Source: Myxococcales bacterium SG8_38
GTDB lineage: Bacteria > Myxococcota_A > Polyangia > Polyangiales > Houyiibacteriaceae
DNA: 32,309 bases
Reading direction: 5' to 3'
NCBI GenBank assembly: GCA_001303415.1
Contig: LJTN01000032.1
Coordinates: 1-32,309 of the forward strand
Part shown: positions 22,945 to 31,857 of the stretch, one piece after another
Layout of the letters: every line of letters starts with the position of its first letter
Position numbering within the stretch: the first letter of the stretch is position 1
Notes under the pieces: generated by a model
What the model was told of the DNA's origin: nothing
Databases searched by the model: none
Seen by the model: only the letters and a program-made list of their open reading frames with translations
Made by a program: the position numbers and the translations under genes

Positions 22945-24936
22945 GTGATTTTGCCAAGTTGGTTTCCGTCTCGCTCGGAGGGATCGGGGGTTCGCCTGTT
23001 GTCCCGGGCGCCGGATAGCGACGATTCCGCCGCCGCTTCCACGGCCACCATCAGCCCGGATGCCGAATGGTTGGCTACGAACTCGGGCGGATCTTTTGCG
23101 ATGGGCACCATCGATCGCTGCCCGCGCCGGAAGTACCACAGCCTCCTGACCGTCCGCGAGCCGGGTGTCGGCGAGCCGCTCAACGTGGTGGCCGAAGTCG
23201 AGGAGTGGTTTCACGTCGGCAACGCAAGAGTTGCGCTCCACAGCTACAACTGGGGCAAGACGATCGAGCCAAAAGGCATCGAGCACCTCACGCGGTTCGA
23301 GCCGTTGCCGCGCTGGACCTATCATTTCCATGGACTCACGGTGACCCGCGAGCTCTGGCTCGAGGATGGTGCGGACGCCGTCTGGATCCGTTACTCGATC
23401 GAGGGGCTCCAGAAGCCCGTCGATTTGAGGCTTCGTCCACTCATCCGATGCCGTCCGCTCCACAAGCTGACCTTCGCCAATCCGTTCCTGAACGGCGAGA
23501 TCGGCGTGGAGGATGGCGACTCGCTTCGCGTCGTGATGCGTCCGTACAAAGACGTGCCTCCGCTGATCACGAGCCTCCACGGCGTCACGGGTGCGTTTCG
23601 CGCAGACGGGCACTGGTACGAGGGCGTGCACTACGAGTGGGAGCGCGACCGGGGTTACGACGACGCAGAAGACCTGTTTACCCCCGGGGAGTTTCGGCTG
23701 GAGCTGCGCCACGATGGCGCGTTTTCCATCCGGCTTGGGACCACGCCGCCGGCGAGCCACGAGCCTCAGGTGTTGAGCTCTCCCCTCGGCCTGCGTCGCT
23801 CCTTCGTCCAAGAGCTCGAAGACGCATCCGAGGCCTATCTGGTCGAGCTGGAGGGCAACCGCCGAGGCGTCATCGCGGGGTACCCGTGGTTTGGCGAGTG
23901 GTCGCGCGACACCTTGATCGCCCTGCCCGGTCTTTGCCTGGCCCGGGACGAGGTCGACCGCGCGCTCGGCATTCTCGAGTCGCTGGCAGACCGCCTCGAA
24001 AACGGCTTGGTGCCCAACATCCCGCGGAGCGGCGACGTGCCTTCGAACGCCGACTCGATCGACGCCTCGCTGCTGTTCGTCCGAGCCGTCGCGCTAAGCG
24101 CAAAACGAACCCGCAGCCGCCGAATCGTGCCGCTTCAAGCGACCTGCCTCGACCTCATCGACCGAATCGGAGAGGGCGCCGACCCTCGAGCTCACGTGGA
24201 CGCGCAGGGCTTCTTGTTCGTCGATGCGGGGCCCTGGGCGCTGACCTGGATGGATGCCCTCGTCGATGGCTGGCCGGTAACCCCTCGGCATGGATACGCG
24301 GTCGACCTCAATGCCTTGTGGTTGTCCGCTCTGGTGACCGGGCTGCGGTGGGCCAAGAAGTTACGGCCCGACTTCATAGAAAAGTGGGACGAAACGGCGA
24401 AGAAACTGTCTGAACACTTCGAGGAAAAGTTCTGGTTGCACGATCACGGCTTCTTGACCGACACGCACGATGGACACGGCCCCGACGGAAAGCTCCGGCC
24501 CAATCAGCTGTGGGCTCTCGTGCTGCCAGGCGTGCCCATCGACAAAGCCAACAAAGCACGGGCGCTCGCCCGGGTGCGCGAGAAGCTCCTCACGCAGGTC
24601 GGCCTTCGAACTCTCTCTCCGGATGACCCCTCATACCAACCTTTCTATCGTGGCCGTCAGGTCGAACGAGACCGGGCGTATCATCAGGGAACGGTGTGGC
24701 CTTGGTTGCTCGGCCTGTATGCCGATGCGGTCACGGCGATCGAAGGCCCCGATGCGGCGAAGGAAGAGATGATCCCGGTGCTTGCTGCGCTCAGCGCACA
24801 TCTCAGAACCGAAGGGTGCATCGGCCAGATCGGTGAGGTGTTCGACGGGGAGCCGCCGCATCGCCCAGGCGGGGCGCCGGCGCAGGCGTGGAGTGTGTCC
24901 GAGGTCCTGAGAGTCGCAAAGATGGCGGGCCCATGA
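22945..24936 (+). CDS. Glycogen debranching enzyme, amylo-alpha-1,6-glucosidase type (GH133)
   Basis: The enzyme removes alpha-1,6 branches of glycogen. With the GTG start it has 663 residues: an N-terminal domain of bacterial/archaeal debranching enzymes (EWLATNSGGSFAMGTIDRCP, RRKYHSLLTV) and a C-terminal (alpha/alpha)6 barrel, with YPWFGEWSRDTLIALPGL around 313-330, GPWALTWMDALVDGWPVTPR and YHQGTVWPWLLGLYADAV from about 579. Usual family length is about 650-700. GTG at 22945 was chosen because GAGGGG lies nine bases upstream; a TTG at 22894 would begin inside the -24 promoter box. Its stop overlaps the next ATG (ATGA), the first link of a four-gene glycogen operon. Confidence 0.92.
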   Translation: MILPSWFPSRSEGSGVRLLSRAPDSDDSAAASTATISPDAEWLATNSGGSFAMGTIDRCPRRKYHSLLTVREPGVGEPLNVVAEVEEWFHVGNARVALHSYNWGKTIEPKGIEHLTRFEPLPRWTYHFHGLTVTRELWLEDGADAVWIRYSIEGLQKPVDLRLRPLIRCRPLHKLTFANPFLNGEIGVEDGDSLRVVMRPYKDVPPLITSLHGVTGAFRADGHWYEGVHYEWERDRGYDDAEDLFTPGEFRLELRHDGAFSIRLGTTPPASHEPQVLSSPLGLRRSFVQELEDASEAYLVELEGNRRGVIAGYPWFGEWSRDTLIALPGLCLARDEVDRALGILESLADRLENGLVPNIPRSGDVPSNADSIDASLLFVRAVALSAKRTRSRRIVPLQATCLDLIDRIGEGADPRAHVDAQGFLFVDAGPWALTWMDALVDGWPVTPRHGYAVDLNALWLSALVTGLRWAKKLRPDFIEKWDETAKKLSEHFEEKFWLHDHGFLTDTHDGHGPDGKLRPNQLWALVLPGVPIDKANKARALARVREKLLTQVGLRTLSPDDPSYQPFYRGRQVERDRAYHQGTVWPWLLGLYADAVTAIEGPDAAKEEMIPVLAALSAHLRTEGCIGQIGEVFDGEPPHRPGGAPAQAWSVSEVLRVAKMAGP

Positions 24937-26396
24937 AGATCTTGATGCTCGGTTGGGAATACCCGCCGCACATCAGCGGCGGCCTCGGGACGGCCTGCGA
25001 GGGTCTCACGACTGCATTGGCCAAGCGTGGAATCCAGATCGACTTTCTCGTGCCGCGGGTCTATGGCGCGGAAAACGCACCACACATGCACTTGCTCGGA
25101 GCCGATTCGCATCGAGCCATTGCGGAGGAACGCCCTTTCCGCGGCTTCGACGCGCTCGCCAAATTGATCGCCTTGGAGCCCTCGCTAGCCACCGACCCGA
25201 TTTTCACCGCTGCAGTCGAGGGTGCGCGCGCCCACGCACGCGGCGCCGAGTCGCTGCTGCGCACGCTCTACGTGCCGGCGCGGCTCAAACCCTATTTGGA
25301 CCAGACGACCTATCGAGAGCTCCTGCGCTCGGGCGCGCTCCGAGAAAGCGACGTCGACGAGATCCTCTCGACGCAGATCGCACACCCGATTCCCGGACCG
25401 CCGAGCCACCGGCTCCAGCACGTGCGCATTCCAGGCGAAAGCACCCGCGAAGCGGGCCCCGCAACCGGGGCGCACTACGGAGAGGATCTCTTCTCGGAGG
25501 TCGCGCGCTATGCCATGGCGGCCGTTCGTCGCGTGGCCGGGGAGCACTACGACTTGGTCCATGCGCACGACTGGATGACCTTTCCTGCAGGCATCGAAAT
25601 CGCACGACGCATTAGAGCGCCTCTATTGGTGCACGTTCACAGCCTCGAATACGACCGGGCAGGCCACGGTGCGGATCACGACATCGTGTCGATCGAGCGT
25701 CAGGGTCTCGAGCACGCGACTCGGGTCATCGCGGTCAGCTACTACACCCGAAGCCTGATTCATCGCGTGCACAACATCTCGCTCGACAAGATCTCCGTCG
25801 TGCACAATGGCGTCTACGCGCGCGAGACGGTCGAGGCCTACACCGAGCAGCGAGGCTCGAAAGGGCCCGTCGTTCTGTTCTTGGGGCGCGTCACTTTTCA
25901 AAAGGGTCCGGAATATTTCGTCCAAGCGGCAGCGCGGGTTCTCGAGCACGTCCCCGATGCGGTGTTCGTGATGGCGGGCTCGGGCGACATGCTTCCCAGG
26001 ATGAAGGAGCTCGTCGAGGATCTCGGCATCACGAGCTCCTTCCGTTTTCCGGGCTTCGTCCGAGGAGCCGAGCTCGAGCGAACCTTCTCCACCGCAGACG
26101 TCTACGTGATGCCTTCGGTATCCGAGCCTTTTGGGATCGCACCGCTCGAAGCGATGAGCCACGATCGACCGGTCATCGTCTCGAAACAGTCCGGTGTGTC
26201 CGAAGTCCTGCGAAACGCGCTCAAGGTCGACTTCTGGGACGTCGACAAGATGGCCAGTCAGATCGTGGCCCTTCTCGAGCTGCCAGAGCTGAGGCGCGTC
26301 ATCGTCGAGCGCGCGCGCGAGGAGATTCGGAACATTCACTGGGACGCGGCCGCCGAAAAGCTCGTTCCCATTTACCATTCCGTAATCCACGGCTAA
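24933..26396 (+). CDS. GT4-family glycosyltransferase of the glycogen cluster
   Basis: The 487-residue GT-B protein starts MKILMLGWEYPPHISGGLGT, with the glycine loop that binds the nucleotide sugar. VHAHDWMTFPAGIEIARRIR and HVHSLEYDRAGH follow at the end of the N-terminal Rossmann domain. The C-terminal domain has FLGRVTFQKGPEYFVQAA and EPFGIAPLE, with Glu398 and Glu406 as the conserved donor-binding E-x7-E pair. An insertion of about 130 residues (about 70-200) without clear motifs lies in the N-terminal half. Such proteins sit beside GH57 and debranching enzymes in Bacteroidetes-type glycogen clusters and probably extend alpha-glucan chains. Starch-synthase-like activity is likely, not proven. 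Confidence 0.88.
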   Translation: MKILMLGWEYPPHISGGLGTACEGLTTALAKRGIQIDFLVPRVYGAENAPHMHLLGADSHRAIAEERPFRGFDALAKLIALEPSLATDPIFTAAVEGARAHARGAESLLRTLYVPARLKPYLDQTTYRELLRSGALRESDVDEILSTQIAHPIPGPPSHRLQHVRIPGESTREAGPATGAHYGEDLFSEVARYAMAAVRRVAGEHYDLVHAHDWMTFPAGIEIARRIRAPLLVHVHSLEYDRAGHGADHDIVSIERQGLEHATRVIAVSYYTRSLIHRVHNISLDKISVVHNGVYARETVEAYTEQRGSKGPVVLFLGRVTFQKGPEYFVQAAARVLEHVPDAVFVMAGSGDMLPRMKELVEDLGITSSFRFPGFVRGAELERTFSTADVYVMPSVSEPFGIAPLEAMSHDRPVIVSKQSGVSEVLRNALKVDFWDVDKMASQIVALLELPELRRVIVERAREEIRNIHWDAAAEKLVPIYHSVIHG

Positions 26397-26404
26397 GGTA
26401 GATC

Positions 26405-27607
26405 ATGCCTTCGGTCTGTTTCTACTTCGAGGTGCACCAGCCGTACCGACTCAAGCCGTACGGAGCCCTTCAGGTAGGCCGGGACCACGAGTATTTCGAT
26501 GACGGCCTCAATGCGGAGGTGCTCCGAAAGGTCGCCAGCAAGTGCTACCTGCCCGCGAACGAGTCGATGCTTCGCCTCATCGAGAAAACCGACGGTCGTT
26601 TTTGCATCTCTTACGCGATAACTGGGGTTTCGATCGAGCAGATGAAGCGCCACGCACCGGCGGCTCTAGACAGCTTCATCCGGCTCATCAAGACCGGTGC
26701 CGTCGAGATCGTCGCGGAAACCTACTATCACAGCCTCGCCGCCCTCTACGACAAGGACGAGTATCGGGAGCAGATCGAGCTGGAGCTCGGACTGGTGAAG
26801 AAGGAGTTCGGGCAAACGCCACGTGTCTTTCGCAATACCGAGCTCATCTACAACGATGAAATCGGACGATACATCTCGGACCTCGGATTCGACGCCATTC
26901 TCGTCGAAGGTGCCGATGACATCCTCGCGTGGCGAAGCCCCAATTTCGTCTACCGCGTGCCCGGCCGCGAGACCCGCTTGCTCGCCAAGAACTACAAGCT
27001 ATCGGACGACATCGCGTTCCGCTTCTCGAACAGGGCGTGGAACGAGTTTCCGCTGACCGCGGAGAAGTTCGCACGCTGGGTGCACGGGCACAGCGGCGCA
27101 GGCGACGTGATCAACCTGTTCATGGACTACGAGACCTTCGGTGAGCACCAGTGGCGGGAAACGGGGATCTTCGATTTTCTCGAGCATCTTCCCGACCTGC
27201 TGTTCACGCACCCGCACTGGGATGTCTTGACCCCGAGCCAAGCGATCGACCGCTACCCTGCACTGGGTGATCTCAGTTTCCACCGTACGGTATCCTGGGC
27301 CGATGTAGGTCGGGACATCACCGCATGGCAAGGTAACGCGATGCAGCAACGCGCGCTTTCGGAGGTCTATGCCCTGGGCCCCGAGATCAAGCGCCGCAAC
27401 AACTCTCATTTGTTGGCGCTCTGGCGGCGTCTGCAGACCTCGGACCACTTCTACTATATGTCCACCAAGTCCTCCTCCGATGCGGAGGTCCACGATTATT
27501 TCAGCCCATATGAGGGCCCTTACGACGCTTTCATTCATTATATGAATGTGATGAAGGACCTGAAGCTCTCGGTGCTCGCGCCCAGCGAGAAACAGATCGG
27601 CCTATGA
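26405..27607 (+). CDS. GH57-family alpha-amylase or glucanotransferase
   Basis: The 400-residue protein begins with the GH57 motif FEVHQPYRLKPYG (His11). Other motifs are AETYYHSLA, FRNTELIYND with the nucleophile Glu146, and FMDYETFGEHQ with the acid/base Asp241. The C-terminal part (HLLALWRRLQTSDHFYYMSTK) is the helical segment common to the family. The enzyme acts on alpha-1,4-glucan, either hydrolysing it or transferring glucan pieces; branching activity is possible but the characteristic longer GH57 branching-enzyme layout is not obvious. It begins eight bases after the GT4 stop and its own stop overlaps the next ATG by four bases. Confidence 0.9.
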   Translation: MPSVCFYFEVHQPYRLKPYGALQVGRDHEYFDDGLNAEVLRKVASKCYLPANESMLRLIEKTDGRFCISYAITGVSIEQMKRHAPAALDSFIRLIKTGAVEIVAETYYHSLAALYDKDEYREQIELELGLVKKEFGQTPRVFRNTELIYNDEIGRYISDLGFDAILVEGADDILAWRSPNFVYRVPGRETRLLAKNYKLSDDIAFRFSNRAWNEFPLTAEKFARWVHGHSGAGDVINLFMDYETFGEHQWRETGIFDFLEHLPDLLFTHPHWDVLTPSQAIDRYPALGDLSFHRTVSWADVGRDITAWQGNAMQQRALSEVYALGPEIKRRNNSHLLALWRRLQTSDHFYYMSTKSSSDAEVHDYFSPYEGPYDAFIHYMNVMKDLKLSVLAPSEKQIGL

Positions 27608-30600
27608 GCAAGGCGGTATTCTTCGAGATTTCTTGGGAAGTCTGCAACATGGTCGGTGGTATCCACACCGTGTTGGCGAGCCGCGTCGCTGAAGTGCAGG
27701 AACGCCACGGTGAAGACGGATACATCACGATCGGGCCCGACATTCCGAGGACGGAAGGCGTGGCGGCGGAGTTCAGACCGGATCTGTGGAATCCGGAGCT
27801 CGCCGAATCCCTGAAGGACCACGAGGTGAGCGTGCTGATGGGACGCTGGCTCGTTCCGGGCGAGCCTCGCTGTCTGCTAATCAACTATTCGCGTCTCTAC
27901 CAGCGCAAGGACGAAATCCTCGGTCGCTACTGGGAGAAGCACGGGCTCGATTCTCTGTTCGGAGCCTGGGACTACTACGACCCGGTGCTTTTCGCGCACG
28001 GCGCAGGCATGATCATCGAACACATACGCGACCGATATCTGCTGCCGGGGCGGCAGAAGGCGATCGTGCAAGCCCACGAATGGATGTCGGCAGCGGCAAT
28101 CCTTCATCTTCAAGGCGCAGCCCCCGAGATCGGCACCGTATTCACCACGCACGCAACGATGCTTGGCCGCTCGCTTGCGGGGCGGCGGGCGGATCCGAAC
28201 TTCTACAAGTCGCTCGCCGACATCGACCCCGAAGTTGCGGCCAAGCAGTTGAACGTCTCGTCCAAGCACTCGATGGAAACCGTCGCAGCCCGAGAAGCAG
28301 ACGTCTTCACCACGGTGAGCGAGCTCACCGCCATCGAATGCGAGCATCTCCTCGGCCGCAAGCCGGATGTCGTCCTGCCAAACGGCTTCGGCGCGAAACC
28401 GGTCGATGCGGAAAAGAGGCAAGACGCCCGGGACGAGCTCTTCAGGCTGGCCGAGCTCACCACCGGCGACAGGTACGACCGAGAAAACACGCTGATATTC
28501 GCCCTAGCAGGCCGCTACGAGTACGTGAACAAAGGCGTGGACGTGTACCTCCACGCGGTGTCGTCCCTTGCCGCCGAGTTGGCGTCTCGGGACGGCAAGC
28601 GAGTCATCGCATATGCCATGCTTCCCGCCGGCCACGCCGAGCCCAAGCGCGCGCTGTGGGATCGTGCGCACGGCGGGTCCGCCGGTCCACCTCTACGTTG
28701 CACGCACGACCTGGTCGATGAAGCGAATGATCCGATCACCAATCAACTCAACGCGTTGGGCTTCGACAATCATCCGGGCGCCCGAGCGCACGTGGTGCAC
28801 GTGCCGATCTACCTGGACGGCACCGACCCTCTGATTCGACACAAGTACTGGGATCTGCTCCCCGGAGCCGATCTCGGCGTGTTCCCATCATTTTACGAGC
28901 CTTGGGGATACACGCCCCTCGAAGCCGTGGCGTTCGGAGTTCCCGCCATCACGACGGACCGTGCTGGCTTTGGAAGATGGGTCGCTGCACAAGGCGACCG
29001 CAAACGAACCGGGGTACGGGTGCTCCAGCGGGAAGGAGTGCCATTTACCGAGGTCGGCACTTCGCTTACCAAGGCCCTCCTCGAGTTCGTCGACCTCTCC
29101 CCCGCGGATCGAGAAACCCTAGGCCAGGCTTGTCTCGAAACCGCTGCGCTGACCGACTGGTCGAACTTCATGGACCACTACGAGGAGGCGCACGATCTCG
29201 CACTGAAGGCAGGTGCCGCACGGCGCAAAGAGCTGCCGATGGAGCGCTTGAGCACGCCGTCGATGCCGGCCGTGTCCGCCGACTCCGGGGTATTTGGGCT
29301 ATTCGTCGTGCCGCCCCCCAAAGAAGGAGAAGAACCAGCTCCGTACAGGCGCACCTTCAACGTGGCCAATGCGCTGCCCGAAGAGCTGCAGCCTTTGGAG
29401 GCGCTCGCATCCAACCTCTGGTGGCGCTGGCATCCCGAGGTCGCCTCGCTGTTCAAGCGAATCGATCCATCGCTTTGGTTCAAGCTCAAGGAGAATCCTC
29501 ACTCCTTGCTCGAGCAGGTCAAGCCAGAGCGGCTGATGGATCTGGCGATGGACAAGGAATACGCCGCCAACGTCGCGCGTGCCCATCAGGAGATGCTCGA
29601 ATCGACCCAGAAGCAGGAGCCTCGGATCGCGTACTTCTGCATGGAGTTCGGGGTTGCGGGATTCCTGAAGATCTATTCGGGCGGCTTGGGCATCCTGGCT
29701 GGGGATCACCTGAAGGCCGCAAGCGACCTCGACCTGCCTCTATGCGCGGTAGGCCTCGCGCACAAGGAAGGCTACTTCCGTCAGATGATCGATCGCGATG
29801 GTCGACAAGAGGACCTCGCCGACACCAACGATTTCGAAAGCCCGCCGTTCGAGCCCGTTATGTCGGGGCGGTACGCTCCTCTGCGGGTGACCGTACCGCT
29901 GCCCACGGGGCAGGTGCAGGTCGGCGCATGGCAACTCCGGGTCGGCCGCGTCCCGCTCTATCTGCTGGACACCAATCTCCCAGAGAATCGCCCCGAGGAT
30001 CGCGCGATCACCAATCGACTGTATGGAGGCGATGCGACGCACCGGCTTCGGCAGGAGATGATCCTCGGCCTCGGCGGCTATCAACTGCTCGCGGAGATGG
30101 ACATCGAGCCCGATGTCTACCACATGAACGAGGGACACAGCGCGTTCCTTCTCCTCGCGAGGGCGGCCCATCTCATCCAGCGGCACGGGCTGCGCTCGCA
30201 GGAAGCGTTCGAATACATCCGAAACACGACCGTCTTCACGACCCATACGCCCGTGCCCGCCGGCCACGACCACTTCCCGGAGGAGATGGTCCGGCCATAC
30301 CTTACGCGCTTCGAGAACGTCCTCCGCATGGATTGGCCACGGTTGATGGCGCTCGGGCAGTCCGCCGAAGCGGGCCCGGGCAAGTTTGGCACGACGGCGC
30401 TCGCCGTGCGGAGCTCGGAGCGCATCAATGGCGTGAGCGCCAAGCACGGTGAGGTCGCCCGGGACATGTTCCTCGACCTCTACCCGGACTTGGACGAGTC
30501 CGATGACGTGCCTTGCACCAGCATCACGAACGGCGTGCACGTCCCGACATGGGTGGCCCCTCGCTGGCAGCGGTTGTTCGAGCGCGAGATGGGGCGCGAT

Positions 30601-31857
30601 TGGCGAAATCAGATCGAAGATCGGTTCCGCTGGCAATGGCTGCGGGAGCATGATTCGGCCGAGATTTGGGCGATCCATCGGCAGCTGCGCGCCGACTACG
30701 TCGAATGGCTCAAGGAACACCTGACCGAATCGTGGGCTAGGCGCCGCGAGGATCTATCACTCCTACGCGACATCATCGATCAGCTCGACGAAGATCGGCT
30801 TTTCGTAGGGTTCGCGCGAAGGTTCGCCCCCTACAAGCGCGCCGATCTGTTGCTGAGCGAGCCTGAGCGGTTGGCCAGGATTCTCAACGGCCAGCCCGGA
30901 ATGACGATGATCTACGCGGGAAAGGCGCATCCTGCTGACGGCCTCGGCCAAGCCCTGCTGCAGAGAGTCTACCAGGCAACCAAGCACCCCGACCTGGTCG
31001 GACGGCTGATCTTCGTCGAGAACTACTCGATCGATGCGGCACGCCGCATGGTGGCTGGCTCCGACGTGTGGCTGAACACGCCGGCACGGCCGCTCGAGGC
31101 GAGCGGCACCTCCGGAATGAAAGCGGCGATGAACGGCTGCTTGAATCTCAGCGTCGATGACGGTTGGTGGCTCGAAGGGTACCAGGAAGACAACGGTTGG
31201 GTCATCGATCTTCCCTCCACGTCGGTCCACGACCCAAGCGCCTACGATCGCGCGCTGACCATGGCGCTGCTCGAAGGCGAGATCCTACCGATGTACCACG
31301 ACCGCAACGAGGCAGGCGTTCCGTTGGAATGGGTCAAACGGATGAAGGCGAGCATGGCCAGCATCATTCCCAACTTCTCGGCCCGGCGCATGGTCACCAA
31401 CTATGCAGACACCTTCTACGAGCCGGCGATGCAAGACGCGGTGGCCTTGCGCGACTCGAACTACCGTCCGCTTTTTGCATTGGCGGACTTGGTCGAGGAC
31501 ATTCGAGCGCACTGGAACACGATCGCAATGGAGAGCGTGCGGTTCGGCGGCCTGAGCGGCGACGAGATCACAGTCGGCACGACCGTTTCGGCAGAGGTCA
31601 CGCTGCATCATCCCAATCTGGACGCAAGAGAGCTCGAGGTCCAAGCGGTGGTCACGTTCGGCAGCCGGATGCAAGACCGTCCTTCGCGTTTCGTGGTGCC
31701 TTTCGAATCGGATGGCTCCAAAGATCGAAGCACTTGGCAAGGTGTGTTCGTCGTCGAAGCAAGCGGCGCGCACGAGCTCCGCTTCCGCGTCCGCCCGAAA
31801 GACCGCTCCCCTCTTCGCCCCGCCTCACTCGGCCTGCACATCCAAAAGTGGCTGTGA
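27604..31857 (+). CDS. Fusion of GT3 glycogen synthase and GT35 alpha-glucan phosphorylase
   Basis: One 1417-residue frame joins two opposing enzymes. Residues 1 to about 540 resemble eukaryote-type glycogen synthase: VFFEISWEVCNMVGGIHTVL at the start, and FYEPWGYTPLEA with Glu432 and Glu440 in the catalytic domain. A linker of about 40 residues follows (LSTPSMPAVSADSG, PPPKEGEEP). From about 580 the protein is a DUF3417-type alpha-glucan phosphorylase: NLWWRWHPEVASLF, CMEFGVAGFLKIYSGGLGIL, HMNEGHSAFL, and EASGTSGMKAAMNG with the pyridoxal-phosphate Lys1173. The last 90 residues form a beta-rich tail. The synthase adds glucose from a nucleotide sugar; the phosphorylase releases glucose-1-phosphate. 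No stop or frame change was found between the halves. Confidence 0.93.
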   Translation: MSKAVFFEISWEVCNMVGGIHTVLASRVAEVQERHGEDGYITIGPDIPRTEGVAAEFRPDLWNPELAESLKDHEVSVLMGRWLVPGEPRCLLINYSRLYQRKDEILGRYWEKHGLDSLFGAWDYYDPVLFAHGAGMIIEHIRDRYLLPGRQKAIVQAHEWMSAAAILHLQGAAPEIGTVFTTHATMLGRSLAGRRADPNFYKSLADIDPEVAAKQLNVSSKHSMETVAAREADVFTTVSELTAIECEHLLGRKPDVVLPNGFGAKPVDAEKRQDARDELFRLAELTTGDRYDRENTLIFALAGRYEYVNKGVDVYLHAVSSLAAELASRDGKRVIAYAMLPAGHAEPKRALWDRAHGGSAGPPLRCTHDLVDEANDPITNQLNALGFDNHPGARAHVVHVPIYLDGTDPLIRHKYWDLLPGADLGVFPSFYEPWGYTPLEAVAFGVPAITTDRAGFGRWVAAQGDRKRTGVRVLQREGVPFTEVGTSLTKALLEFVDLSPADRETLGQACLETAALTDWSNFMDHYEEAHDLALKAGAARRKELPMERLSTPSMPAVSADSGVFGLFVVPPPKEGEEPAPYRRTFNVANALPEELQPLEALASNLWWRWHPEVASLFKRIDPSLWFKLKENPHSLLEQVKPERLMDLAMDKEYAANVARAHQEMLESTQKQEPRIAYFCMEFGVAGFLKIYSGGLGILAGDHLKAASDLDLPLCAVGLAHKEGYFRQMIDRDGRQEDLADTNDFESPPFEPVMSGRYAPLRVTVPLPTGQVQVGAWQLRVGRVPLYLLDTNLPENRPEDRAITNRLYGGDATHRLRQEMILGLGGYQLLAEMDIEPDVYHMNEGHSAFLLLARAAHLIQRHGLRSQEAFEYIRNTTVFTTHTPVPAGHDHFPEEMVRPYLTRFENVLRMDWPRLMALGQSAEAGPGKFGTTALAVRSSERINGVSAKHGEVARDMFLDLYPDLDESDDVPCTSITNGVHVPTWVAPRWQRLFEREMGRDWRNQIEDRFRWQWLREHDSAEIWAIHRQLRADYVEWLKEHLTESWARRREDLSLLRDIIDQLDEDRLFVGFARRFAPYKRADLLLSEPERLARILNGQPGMTMIYAGKAHPADGLGQALLQRVYQATKHPDLVGRLIFVENYSIDAARRMVAGSDVWLNTPARPLEASGTSGMKAAMNGCLNLSVDDGWWLEGYQEDNGWVIDLPSTSVHDPSAYDRALTMALLEGEILPMYHDRNEAGVPLEWVKRMKASMASIIPNFSARRMVTNYADTFYEPAMQDAVALRDSNYRPLFALADLVEDIRAHWNTIAMESVRFGGLSGDEITVGTTVSAEVTLHHPNLDARELEVQAVVTFGSRMQDRPSRFVVPFESDGSKDRSTWQGVFVVEASGAHELRFRVRPKDRSPLRPASLGLHIQKWL

